From the NCBI GenBank assembly GCA_031290105.1, contig JAITOD010000005.1, positions 1-41,899 on the forward strand: a stretch of 41,899 nucleotides of DNA, written 5' to 3'. Positions within the stretch are counted from its first letter, which is position 1, and the number at the start of each line of letters is the position of its first letter. Source of the DNA: Oscillospiraceae bacterium (GTDB lineage: Bacteria; Bacillota; Clostridia; Oscillospirales; Acutalibacteraceae). The notes below the pieces were generated by a model. The model was not told the origin of the DNA, did not search any database, and saw only the letters and a list, made by a program, of their open reading frames with translations. The translations under genes were made by a program, and so were the position numbers. Below are positions 30,168 to 37,067 of the stretch, in pieces.

Positions 30168-31109
30168 ACGGAACCGATTATCGAGCAATACAATGGAAAG
30201 TGGAACATTTTTAACCAGAATTGGCATTTGCTGCCTCCCGGCAATGACCCGATCATATACCAAGGCGTCCAAGCAACCATAAAGCTGGGCGAATCATTCA
30301 TCTATGTTGCGGCGCTTGTGTTTTTTGTTATCATATTGTGTTATGCCTACAGCAAAAAATTCGCCGCAAGCAGGTCTGTTAACAGTAAGGGCGGCACGGC
30401 AGCGCTTCCGGTTAAACAGATGTCATCTGTCAGCTACAAAATCCGGTGGCTTTTTCTGGTGTTGGTTTTACTGGCAACATTGTTTGCGGGCAGTTTAATA
30501 TTCGGTAAGATTCTCGCAAGCCGGCTTGGCGGTTCACTCCCCTCCATGCAGATTGACGGGGGGCTTGCGCTCTCTGCGCCGATTGCCCTTTTGGGCACTG
30601 CGCTGCTTTTCCCTCGTATGCCGTTGACGGAGCGCATGAAACCGGTGACCTTCGCAATGCCGTTTGCAATGTTCGCGCTCAAGATCGGCTGCTTTATTGA
30701 GCAAATCAATCACGGCAAGCCGGTGTCATGGGGTATACACGTTTTTCAATATTCACTTCCGGCAACCAAATACAATGACCCGGATGTGCGTATTTTCCCA
30801 TACAACCTCTTTATCCTCGGACTGTGCGCCCTTGCTGCGTTTTTGGTGATTACGCGCAACAAAAAAGGAAAGAGCTTCCAGCATATTGCGCTGATTTGTT
30901 ACGGTTGCACATTCTTTCTCGACTTTTTCCTTGGACGCGACTTGGGAAAGCCAATTCTTGGGTTTCTCAATCCGTTTGAAATTTGCCACCTGATATTGAT
31001 GGGCTGGGGGATTTATCTGCTTGTGCTGGAGAGACGCGAAGAATCGTTAATCAAAGCACAAGAGAATAGACGGCAGAACCGCAGCAAGAAGAAAAAAGCC
31101 GGGAAATAG
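30168..31109 (+). CDS. Divergent Lgt-like (prolipoprotein diacylglyceryl transferase family) membrane protein
   Basis: The probable start is ACG at 30168: AAGGGGGG lies 7 bases upstream, the promoter at 30100-30128 is just ahead, and no ATG, GTG or TTG is in frame until about 60 bases later. Product: about 313 residues and seven hydrophobic segments. The order of motifs follows Lgt: GGLALSAPIALLG (usually GGLAxHGG), KIGCFIEQINHGKP (usually RIGNFINxExxGxP), then RIFPYNLFILGL (usually RHPxQLYE) and a C-terminal CTFFLDFFLG in place of GxxRFxxExxR. The His, both catalytic Arg and the Asn of active Lgt are replaced, so ordinary transferase activity is unlikely. It may be a lipid-binding or regulatory relative. 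The C-terminus is Lys/Arg-rich (RRQNRSKKKKAGK). The family assignment is by motif order only. Confidence 0.6.
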   Translation, partial: TEPIIEQYNGKWNIFNQNWHLLPPGNDPIIYQGVQATIKLGESFIYVAALVFFVIILCYAYSKKFAASRSVNSKGGTAALPVKQMSSVSYKIRWLFLVLVLLATLFAGSLIFGKILASRLGGSLPSMQIDGGLALSAPIALLGTALLFPRMPLTERMKPVTFAMPFAMFALKIGCFIEQINHGKPVSWGIHVFQYSLPATKYNDPDVRIFPYNLFILGLCALAAFLVITRNKKGKSFQHIALICYGCTFFLDFFLGRDLGKPILGFLNPFEICHLILMGWGIYLLVLERREESLIKAQENRRQNRSKKKKAGK

Positions 31110-31141
31110 CAAAAAACGGCAAAACACAGAAAGGATTCCAA

Positions 31142-31247
31142 ATGCAAACAGTCCTTCTCTCAGGCGGTTCCGGCAAACGCCTGTGGCCCATAACCGGCGA
31201 TGGAAGGCACCGACGCAATGTTCTATAGCCTCTTTGAGGAGTTATAA
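31142..31247 (+). pseudogene. Collapsed remnant of a sugar-nucleotide pyrophosphorylase gene
   Basis: An ATG with AAAGGA upstream opens MQTVLLSGGSGKRLWPI, the unmistakable start of mannose-1-phosphate guanylyltransferase-type nucleotidyltransferases (GGSGxRLWP). The frame then breaks and ends at a TAG after about 28 codons. In another frame the last 16 codons (ATG 31200 to TAA 31245) read MEGTDAMFYSLFEEL, which looks like a native C-terminus. The pattern fits a gene of about 1 kb from which the middle was deleted, leaving both ends. It sits directly behind the Lgt-like gene and overlaps the end of the carboxypeptidase gene by 6 bases. Confidence 0.6.
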
Positions 31248-32606
31248 ATTGTCTTTCCGCCTTACACCGGGCGCAACGGGGCGCGGTGTAAGCTTCTTTC
31301 GGCGCTTGCGGAAGGTGAAGAACACGTACCCGGCAATCAGCAGCAACAACACTGCAGCAACCAGTCTGAACGGCAACGAGCCTGCAACATCTCCGATAAC
31401 ATCCACCGCGTAAAGGAACGAACTGCGCCGAGCGTCGGTTTGCGTAACCAGCTTTATGCTTGCAATTTCTTTGTTTGCGTAGAGGATTTTTGCCTCCCCT
31501 GCGGGCGTACCTTGCGCAACGGGGGCCTTTAGCTCTGCCGGAATGCTGTCCGCAACAGGCACGGTCAGCAAGCCGCTTGCGTCAACACCGTCGGGCACGA
31601 GGAGGTAAATTTCCTCTGCCGGGCTCAGCGGCATACGGTCGCGCTCCTTGCTATATAGCAGCGGCACCTCCGCCGCCACATCCAGCGGCGAGGCTACACG
31701 CACCAAACGCAAGCGGTCAAAAGCCCATGCAAACAGCGCCTTTGAGTCCACAAACGCAGTGTTTTCATCAATCTCATCGTCGTCAACATTCATCATTTTT
31801 CCCTGCATAACCACTGTGTAGTAGCTATAGCCGTTGTGCTGCGCAAAACCGACTACGCATTGCCCCGCGCCGTCCGTATTGCCGGTTTTAACGCCCGTGG
31901 CATAGGGCGAATAGTAGTCATTTATGCCGGAGTTCATTAGCTTGTTTGTGTTCAAAAGTTTGCGCTCCGGGATGCCGCCCGATGCGGGCAGTTTGAAATC
32001 ACGCAACGCACACAGCTCCGCAAAAACCGGGTATTCCATTGCCTTGCGCGTCATCTTTAAAATATCCGCCGCGCAGGAATAATGCCCCAATTCGTCCAGC
32101 CCGTGGGGATTGGTAAACACAGTATCCGTGCAGCCCGCGCTTTTGGCAAAGGCGTTCATTTTCTCCACAAACGCAGGGATTGTGCCGCCAACATAGCGCG
32201 CGAGTACTGTTGCGGCGTCGTTGCCGCTTGGGATAAGCAGACAGGCGAGCAGCTCACGCAGCGTGCGCGATTCGCCAAGGCGCAGCCCCGCCGTGGAGCT
32301 GTTTGTGTCGGAGATTTCGTCCAAGTCGCGCTGTTGCACGGCGGCGCGCTGAGTGAGGTCACTGCACTCTTCCAAAACGACGGCCGCCGTTGCAATTTTA
32401 GTCAGCGACGCCGGGGGCGTGTGGCGGACCGTGTCACGGCCCAGCAGAATTTCGCCGGTGTCCGCGTTTGCCAGCAAATAGATTTCGGAGTACATCTTCA
32501 CGCCGCTGTCGCTTAAAATGCTGCTCGGCCAAGCGGCAAAGGCGCCCATTGGCAGCGCAAGGAGCAAAATAATTGCGGCAAAAACAGTTATAATTCTTTT
32601 TCGCAT
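31242..32606 (-). CDS. D-alanyl-D-alanine carboxypeptidase (DacF/DacA type)
   Basis: Trims the terminal D-Ala of peptidoglycan pentapeptides outside the membrane. The product has about 454 residues: a signal peptide (MRKRIITVFAAIILLLALP), the penicillin-binding motifs SLTK (PPASLTKIATAA, about residue 65), SGN (IPSGNDAATVLA, about 125) and KTG (TGVKTGNTDGAG, about 237), the usual C-terminal beta domain, and a C-terminal TM (about 415-435) ending with a basic tail. The start is the ATG at 32606 or a TTG at 32612; neither has a strong ribosome binding site. In spore formers DacF-type enzymes help build the spore cortex, but vegetative use is as likely here. Confidence 0.92.
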   Translation of the reverse strand: MRKRIITVFAAIILLLALPMGAFAAWPSSILSDSGVKMYSEIYLLANADTGEILLGRDTVRHTPPASLTKIATAAVVLEECSDLTQRAAVQQRDLDEISDTNSSTAGLRLGESRTLRELLACLLIPSGNDAATVLARYVGGTIPAFVEKMNAFAKSAGCTDTVFTNPHGLDELGHYSCAADILKMTRKAMEYPVFAELCALRDFKLPASGGIPERKLLNTNKLMNSGINDYYSPYATGVKTGNTDGAGQCVVGFAQHNGYSYYTVVMQGKMMNVDDDEIDENTAFVDSKALFAWAFDRLRLVRVASPLDVAAEVPLLYSKERDRMPLSPAEEIYLLVPDGVDASGLLTVPVADSIPAELKAPVAQGTPAGEAKILYANKEIASIKLVTQTDARRSSFLYAVDVIGDVAGSLPFRLVAAVLLLLIAGYVFFTFRKRRKKLTPRPVAPGVRRKDNL

Positions 32607-32641
32607 ATTCAAAATCCATTCGGCAGGTTATAATATATGGT

Positions 32642-32656
32642 ATTATACCACTTTTT
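32642..32656 (-). promoter_or_regulatory. Extended -10 promoter of the D,D-carboxypeptidase gene
   Basis: Minus strand GAAAAAGTGGTATAAT: a TATAAT at 32642-32647 with TGG extension and no good -35. The hexamer lies inside the near-palindrome GGTATAATACC. Confidence 0.5.
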
Positions 32657-32723
32657 CCGTGCGCAGTACAGTCCGGCGGAAAAACTCATCAAGGAGGGGA
32701 CGCGCAAAGGCGCGGCAAAGCTT

Positions 32724-33413
32724 ATGATTTATGTCACGGGAGATATGCACGGCATTCGGGAACGCTTTTCGGCTCCGGCGCTGCGGAAGCTGAGGAAGGG
32801 CGATTTTCTGCTGATTTGCGGAGATTTCGGCTTCATTTGGGACGGCGGCAAGGACGAGGAAGCCTTCCTTAAGAAAATCGGCAGGAAGAAATACACTGTG
32901 GCGTTTGTTGACGGCTCGCACGAGAACTTTGAGCTGCTGGACAAATACCCGCTTGAGGAGCTGGGTGAAAACAAGGCACGGCACATAAGCGGCAGGCTGT
33001 GGTATCTTGTGCGCGGGCAAGTCTATAACTTTGACGGCGCGCGCGTGTTTGCCATGGGCGGCGGCGAAAACACGGACTTTGATACGCAACCGTCCTCCGC
33101 CGAGTGGACGGGGCGCGAGATGCCCGCAGACGAGGAACTGCGCACCGGTGTGGCAAGCCTTAAGGCAGCGGACAACACTGTGGATTATATCATCACGCAC
33201 GAGCCGCCAATGAAGCTCAAGGAGTTTTTGGGGCTGCGCGAAAAGGGCGAAACCCGCGTGACGGGCTTGAACACATACCTTGAGGAGCTATCCCGTGCAG
33301 TGACGTTCACGCGCTGGTTCTTCGGGTCGCTGCACCTGGATAAGCACGTTTCCGGGGCATATGCGGCGGTGTTCCAAAACGTTGTGGATGCAAAAACAGG
33401 GCAAGTGATTTAG
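32724..33413 (+). CDS. Metallophosphoesterase (calcineurin-like)
   Basis: A 229-residue phosphoesterase of the two-metal family. Motifs: GDMHG (residues 6-10), CGDFG (about 33-37), GSHEN (about 65-69, where GNHE is usual, so Asn is replaced by Ser), THEPP (about 158-162), and a C-terminal GSLHLDK. The product could act on nucleotides, phosphoproteins or cyclic dinucleotides; the substrate is not readable. The ATG at 32724 is chosen because the family begins a few residues before GDxH. An AAGGAGGGG lies 25 bases upstream, further than normal, so an unconventional upstream start is possible. Divergent from the carboxypeptidase gene. Confidence 0.82.
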   Translation: MIYVTGDMHGIRERFSAPALRKLRKGDFLLICGDFGFIWDGGKDEEAFLKKIGRKKYTVAFVDGSHENFELLDKYPLEELGENKARHISGRLWYLVRGQVYNFDGARVFAMGGGENTDFDTQPSSAEWTGREMPADEELRTGVASLKAADNTVDYIITHEPPMKLKEFLGLREKGETRVTGLNTYLEELSRAVTFTRWFFGSLHLDKHVSGAYAAVFQNVVDAKTGQVI

Positions 33414-33431
33414 ATATCAGACCTCAGATGC

Positions 33432-33710
33432 TTAATACCCGCAGCTGCTGTTTGGCATCTGAATTTCTATCCTTTTGCGCAGTGTGACAGTGTTTGGCGC
33501 GGCAAGATAACACCGCGCGGACTGTGTTTTTGCGCACACCAAAACCATGCTCCGCGGCAGTTCTCCATTGCAGCAATCGCAGAGGAAGCCGTCGGTTTGC
33601 GCACGAACCAGAGTGTCCCGCGTTGTTCGCTCCACGGTGATTGCATCCACGTCAAAAATCCCCACAATATCATTCGCGGGGATTGAAAATCCGGGGAGCC
33701 TAAGCCTCAA
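33432..33710 (-). CDS. DUF370 / RemB-like regulatory protein
   Basis: A 92-residue protein starting at TTG 33710, which overlaps the TGA of ruvX (TTGA); AGGAGA lies 5 bases upstream. The N-terminal part IPANDIVGIFDVDAITVERTTRDTL matches DUF370 proteins (YaaB/RemB, 'extracellular matrix regulatory protein B'), which have the same IPxxDIxxIFDxDxxTVSxxTRxFL pattern. The rest (LPRSMVLVCA ... AAPNTVTLRKR) matches their second strand region. RemA/RemB control biofilm genes in Bacillus; a role linked to the matrix-like operon at 14.7-18.9 kb is speculative. Two Cys pairs (CDCC near residue 50) are an unusual addition. Last gene of the pyrK-pyrD-ruvX unit. Confidence 0.7.
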   Translation of the reverse strand: MRLRLPGFSIPANDIVGIFDVDAITVERTTRDTLVRAQTDGFLCDCCNGELPRSMVLVCAKTQSARCYLAAPNTVTLRKRIEIQMPNSSCGY

Positions 33711-34129
33711 CGCATTCTCCTGTAATCCAAATATTCCTGCAAAATTATAACCGCCGCCGCCGCGTCCGTGACGGCTTTTCGTTTTTTGCCGCGCACATCC
33801 GCCGCGCTCAGCTGGCTGTGCGCCATCACCGTTGTCAGCCGCTCGTCCCGCAGCGTAACGGGCAGTCCGCAGATTTGCCCCAGCAGAGCTGTAAAGTCTT
33901 TGCACTTTACAGCGGCAGCGCCAATCGTGCCGTCCATATTCTTTGGGTAGCCGACGACTATTTCAGCTGCGCCAAGCTTTTTTGCTTGTTCGGCAACCAG
34001 CTCGGCGATGCCGACAAGGCCTTTGCCATTACAGTCCAGCTGCTGGGCCGGCGACGCCAGCACCTCTCCCGGGTCACAGACGGCAAGTCCTGTGCGCGCC
34101 TTACCCAAATCCACACCCAAAATCACCAT
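33707..34129 (-). CDS. ruvX: Putative pre-16S rRNA nuclease / Holliday junction resolvase RuvX (YqgF)
   Basis: A 140-residue RNase H-fold nuclease involved in 16S rRNA 5' maturation and implicated in recombination. The N-terminal ILGVDLGKARTGLAVCD carries the first catalytic Asp; DERLTT (about residues 95-100) and KAVTDAAAAVIILQEYLD with the last Asp are present. Length is normal for the family. The ATG at 34129 overlaps the end of pyrD by 7 bases, and its own stop overlaps the next gene, so it is translationally coupled on both sides. Confidence 0.93.
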   Translation of the reverse strand: MVILGVDLGKARTGLAVCDPGEVLASPAQQLDCNGKGLVGIAELVAEQAKKLGAAEIVVGYPKNMDGTIGAAAVKCKDFTALLGQICGLPVTLRDERLTTVMAHSQLSAADVRGKKRKAVTDAAAAVIILQEYLDYRRMR

Positions 34130-35037
34130 GGGCGCACCCGACCGCTAAGCTCCGCGATGTTGGCGCAGCCCTCGCGCTGCACCCATTCCTCCAGCCCGCC
34201 GATTAGCTCCGGCGGCGCAAACGGGTTGGCAAAACACGCCGTACCAATCTGGATTGCGTCCGCCCCTGCAAGAATCAGCTCCGCCGCGTCCTGCCATTTT
34301 GTCACGCCGCCCATGCCGATTATCGGCAACGCGACCGCGCGCCGAACCTCCCAGACCATACGCACGGCAACGGGCAGCAGCGCCGCACCCGACAGTCCCC
34401 CCGTGTTGTTGCGCAGGATTGGGCGGCGCGTATCCACATCAATTTTCATGCCGGTGATGGTGTTGATTAGGCTCAGAGCATCTGCTCCCGCGGATTCCGC
34501 CGCCCGCGCGATTTCCGCAATGCTCGTCACATTCGGCGAGAGCTTGACTATCAGCGGCTTGTTTCCGCTCACTTTTTTTGCCGCACCGACGATTTTTTCC
34601 ACGCTTGCGCAGGATGTTCCGAACGCAACGCCGCCCTCCTTCACGTTGGGGCAGGATATGTTCAGTTCAATCATATGCACGCCGCTTTGTGCCAAAAGCG
34701 CGACGTTTTCGCTGTAATCCTCCACAGTGCTGCCCGCCGCGTTGGCGATAACCACGGTGTTTTGCTCCAGCAGCCACGGCAAATCCTCGCTGATGAAGTG
34801 ACGCACACCCGGATTTTGCAGCCCCACGCTGTTGAGGATACCCGAAGCGGTCTCCGCAACGCGCGGCGGCGGGTTGCCGAGTCGAGGGAGCAGCGTCGTG
34901 CCCTTGCAGGAGATTCCGCCAAGCCGCTCAAGCGGGAAAAAGTCGGTGTAATCCTTGCCGAAACCGTATGTACCCGAGGCGGCAATCACCGGGTTTTTGA
35001 AGTCAACGCCGCAAATATTCACGTTCAGCAAACTCAT
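34123..35037 (-). CDS. pyrD: Dihydroorotate dehydrogenase B, catalytic subunit
   Basis: Oxidises dihydroorotate to orotate in pyrimidine synthesis; as the class 1B enzyme it passes electrons to PyrK and NAD+. The 304-residue product begins MSLLNVNICGVDFKNPVIAA; FMN barrel signatures GTYGFGKDY, LNSVGLQNPG, ELNISCPNVKEGG (catalytic Cys nearby) and IIGMGGVTKW are visible. AGAGGAGGT lies 9 bases before the ATG at 35037, which overlaps the pyrK stop (ATGA). The frame remains open far upstream, but that part lies inside pyrK and carries no homology, so the start is firm. Confidence 0.96.
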   Translation of the reverse strand: MSLLNVNICGVDFKNPVIAASGTYGFGKDYTDFFPLERLGGISCKGTTLLPRLGNPPPRVAETASGILNSVGLQNPGVRHFISEDLPWLLEQNTVVIANAAGSTVEDYSENVALLAQSGVHMIELNISCPNVKEGGVAFGTSCASVEKIVGAAKKVSGNKPLIVKLSPNVTSIAEIARAAESAGADALSLINTITGMKIDVDTRRPILRNNTGGLSGAALLPVAVRMVWEVRRAVALPIIGMGGVTKWQDAAELILAGADAIQIGTACFANPFAPPELIGGLEEWVQREGCANIAELSGRVRPW

Positions 35038-35831
35038 TCCCAGCAAACCTCCTCTGCGTTGAATACAGGCCCTTCCTTGCACACGCGCAGGTATTCCTCC
35101 GTGCCGTTGCGGCGGATTTTTGCCGAGCAGACCAGGCACGCGCCCACGCCGCAGCCCATGCGTTCTTCCAGCGAGACGCGGCAGGGCACGGCGTATTTTG
35201 CGGCGGTTTCCGCAACGGCTTTCAGCATGGGGAGGGGGCCGCAGGAGTAGACCGCGCCATATTGATTTTTCCGCAGCAGCTCCTCCATTGGCACGGTGAC
35301 TCTGCCGCCGGTGCCGTAGCTGCCGTCCTCTGTGCAGACAGTCACTGAGCCTGCCGGTTCGGCGTTGCTTGCAACACCCGCGCACGCCGCCGCAAACTCC
35401 TCCTCCAGTATGACCTGTCCGTGCGCGCGGAAACCCAAAACAGCATCCACGTGCCCCGCGCCGCCGCGTATTGCGCAGTCCAGCAAAGGGGGGACGCCAA
35501 TGCCGCCGCCAACAACAAGCAGTCTTGCCGACGCATCCAAAAGCGGGAAGCCGTTGCCCAGCGCACCCAAAATATCGAGCGTCTCGCCGCACGTGCGCTC
35601 CGCAAGCCATGCTGTGCCCTCGCCGCGCACAGCGTAGACCAGAGTCAACTCTGCTTCACGGACTCTGCAAACCGAAATCGGACGCCGCAGCGGTTTATCT
35701 CCGCAAAGGACGTGCACAAACTGCCCGATCTGTGCTTCACGCGCCAAAGCGGGGCACTCCAGCAGCATGGAATAAGCCGCCGCCGCAATGAGCCTGTTTT
35801 CCAATATCCGCGCAAAAACCTGCTTCGCCAT
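35034..35831 (-). CDS. pyrK: Dihydroorotate dehydrogenase B, electron transfer subunit
   Basis: Carries electrons from PyrD to NAD+ through FAD and a 2Fe-2S cluster. The 265-residue product has the FAD-binding motif RRPISVCRV (about residues 49-57), the NAD-site VVGGGIGVPPLLD (about 105-118), a CGPLPMLKA stretch (about 200), and the cluster ligands in RMGCGVGACLVCSAK and YLRVCKEGP (about 222-250). AGGGGCG precedes the ATG. First gene of the pyrK-pyrD-ruvX-remB-like unit, with a near-consensus promoter at 35886-35914. Confidence 0.95.
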   Translation of the reverse strand: MAKQVFARILENRLIAAAAYSMLLECPALAREAQIGQFVHVLCGDKPLRRPISVCRVREAELTLVYAVRGEGTAWLAERTCGETLDILGALGNGFPLLDASARLLVVGGGIGVPPLLDCAIRGGAGHVDAVLGFRAHGQVILEEEFAAACAGVASNAEPAGSVTVCTEDGSYGTGGRVTVPMEELLRKNQYGAVYSCGPLPMLKAVAETAAKYAVPCRVSLEERMGCGVGACLVCSAKIRRNGTEEYLRVCKEGPVFNAEEVCWE

Positions 35832-35885
35832 CTACGCCCCTAAACAATTAACAATGCAGACACTAAACTGAACTGCTTAATTTAG

Positions 35886-35914
35886 ATTATACATTGTTTT
35901 TTGCTGTTTGTCAA
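35886..35914 (-). promoter_or_regulatory. Consensus sigma-A promoter of pyrK
   Basis: Minus strand TTGACA (35909-35914), 17 bases, TATAAT (35886-35891): both hexamers are perfect. The -35 begins in the T-run of the spo0A terminator. Confidence 0.88.
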
Positions 35915-35941
35915 AAAAGCGAGAGCGTCGCCGCTCCCGCT
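35913..35941 (-). terminator. Rho-independent terminator of spo0A
   Basis: Minus strand AGCGGGAGCG pairs with CGCTCTCGCT (10 bp, one G-T wobble) around a 4-base loop, followed by TTTTTT. The T-run overlaps the pyrK -35. Confidence 0.88.
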
Positions 35942-35963
35942 AATTGTGCATCGTTAATTGAAT

Positions 35964-36728
35964 TCACGATGCCTTGAGCTGCAGGCGCAGCTTGTCGCTG
36001 ATCATGGCGATGAACTCGCTGTTTGTGGGCTTGCCGCGGCTGTTCTGGATTGTGTAGCCGAAGTAGGAGCTGAGCACGTCCACGTCGCCGCGGTCCCAGG
36101 CAACCTCGATTGCGTGGCGGATTGCACGCTCCACGCGGCTGGCGGTGGTCTGGTTTTCCCGCGCCACGGTGGGATAGAGAATCTTTGTGACGGCATTCAT
36201 CATTGATGCGTCCTGCACACTCATGCGGATAGCCTCGCGCAGATATTGATAGCCCTTGATGTGCGCCGGCACGCCGATTTGGTGCATGATTTCGCTGATC
36301 GTCACATCCAAATCACCGCTCTGAATGCGGACATTGCGGCGGCGGCTCATGCGTTCGCTGAGCTGAGTTATGCGTTCGGCAAGCATGTCAGGGTCAAAGG
36401 GCTTGAGTATGTAATAATCAGCCCCTGCGTCAAGAATATCCTGCTCAAACGCGGCGTTATCCATGCCCGAGATGACGAACACCATCGGGCGCTTAGGGAG
36501 TTTCATGAGCCGCAATTGCGCCATTACACCCAGCGCGTCAAGGCGCGCCATGAACGCGTCCAGCAGCAGCACATCCGGCGGCGGCACCTGGCGCAGCCGC
36601 TCCACAACCTGCTTGCCGTCCTTCGGCATTGTCTGCACCTCAAAACCACTCGCACGCAGAGTTTGAGAGCAAAGGACGGCGAAATCCGTCCCTTCCTCCG
36701 CCAGCAGAACTTTCAACCTTTTTTCCAT
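35964..36728 (-). CDS. spo0A: Sporulation master regulator Spo0A
   Basis: Response regulator that, once phosphorylated, commits the cell to sporulation. The 254-residue protein has a receiver domain (residues 5-125), phospho-acceptor Asp57 in LLLDAF and Lys in YYILKPFD (about 109), and a DNA-binding domain that is close to the Bacillus one: [38 protein letters not shown] (recognition helix) and [17 protein letters not shown]. The receiver is divergent: Glu11-Glu12 replace the usual acidic Asp pair, DIIMPHLDG is DAFMARLDA, and the phosphorylation-switch Thr is Ser (VISGMD). AGGAGGT precedes the ATG. spoIVB, often just upstream, is absent. Confidence 0.97.
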   Translation of the reverse strand: MEKRLKVLLAEEGTDFAVLCSQTLRASGFEVQTMPKDGKQVVERLRQVPPPDVLLLDAFMARLDALGVMAQLRLMKLPKRPMVFVISGMDNAAFEQDILDAGADYYILKPFDPDMLAERITQLSERMSRRRNVRIQSGDLDVTISEIMHQIGVPAHIKGYQYLREAIRMSVQDASMMNAVTKILYPTVARENQTTASRVERAIRHAIEVAWDRGDVDVLSSYFGYTIQNSRGKPTNSEFIAMISDKLRLQLKAS

Positions 36729-36760
36729 AATGTTTACCTCCTATGTTTGATTTCAACGAT

Positions 36761-36789
36761 ATTCTACCTTAATAGGGAATAAATGTCAA
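36761..36789 (-). promoter_or_regulatory. Sigma-A promoter of spo0A
   Basis: Minus strand TTGACA (36784-36789), 17 bases, TAGAAT (36761-36766). A 0A-box-like CGACGAA (plus strand, 36811-36817; consensus TGNCGAA) lies 21 bases upstream of the -35. No convincing sigma-H promoter was found. Confidence 0.75.
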
Positions 36790-36815
36790 TAACCTTTCTT
36801 TCGCGTGAATCGACG

Positions 36816-36910
36816 AATTTCATCTCAGCGGTGTGCTTGTTGGGAAAAATTCCCGCGAATAAAAGGGCTTGCGGCGTAATTCTGTCTTAAGGGGATGAAA
36901 TTTGAATTAC
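36816..36910. other. Structured region upstream of the spo0A promoter
   Basis: In the 339-base gap 36729-37067, AATTTCATC (36816-36824) is the complement of GATGAAATT (36894-36902), while GTAATTC (36876-36882) is the complement of GAATTAC (36904-36910). The two stems cross, so an RNA would form one or the other, or a pseudoknot. A GGGAA/TTCCC hairpin (36842-36854) lies inside. Nothing here reads as a gene. The rest of the gap holds the spo0A promoter, AGATG-type repeats and the ftsK terminator. Confidence 0.35.
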
Positions 36911-37007
36911 GTGGAAGTTTATCACACTTGTGGTCGTGTAAAAAAGAAACTCAAGATATTGTCTTTTAGATGCCAGATGCAAGAATCAGATGTTATATTT
37001 GCGCACT

Positions 37008-37046
37008 GAAAAACGGCAGACAATGTTAAATCACACCATCTGCCGT
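37008..37046 (-). terminator. Terminator of the ftsK/spoIIIE gene
   Basis: Minus strand ACGGCAGA and TCTGCCGT pair (8 bp) across an 18-base loop, followed by TTTT. Confidence 0.7.
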
Positions 37047-37067
37047 CTAAAATCTAATATCTTATGT

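Noticed and set aside
35038..35610. Upstream extension of the pyrD frame to about 495 residues
   Set aside because: The extra part lies antiparallel in frame terms inside pyrK, has no recognisable domain, is low-complexity Arg/Ala-rich, and the clear ribosome binding site points to ATG 35037.
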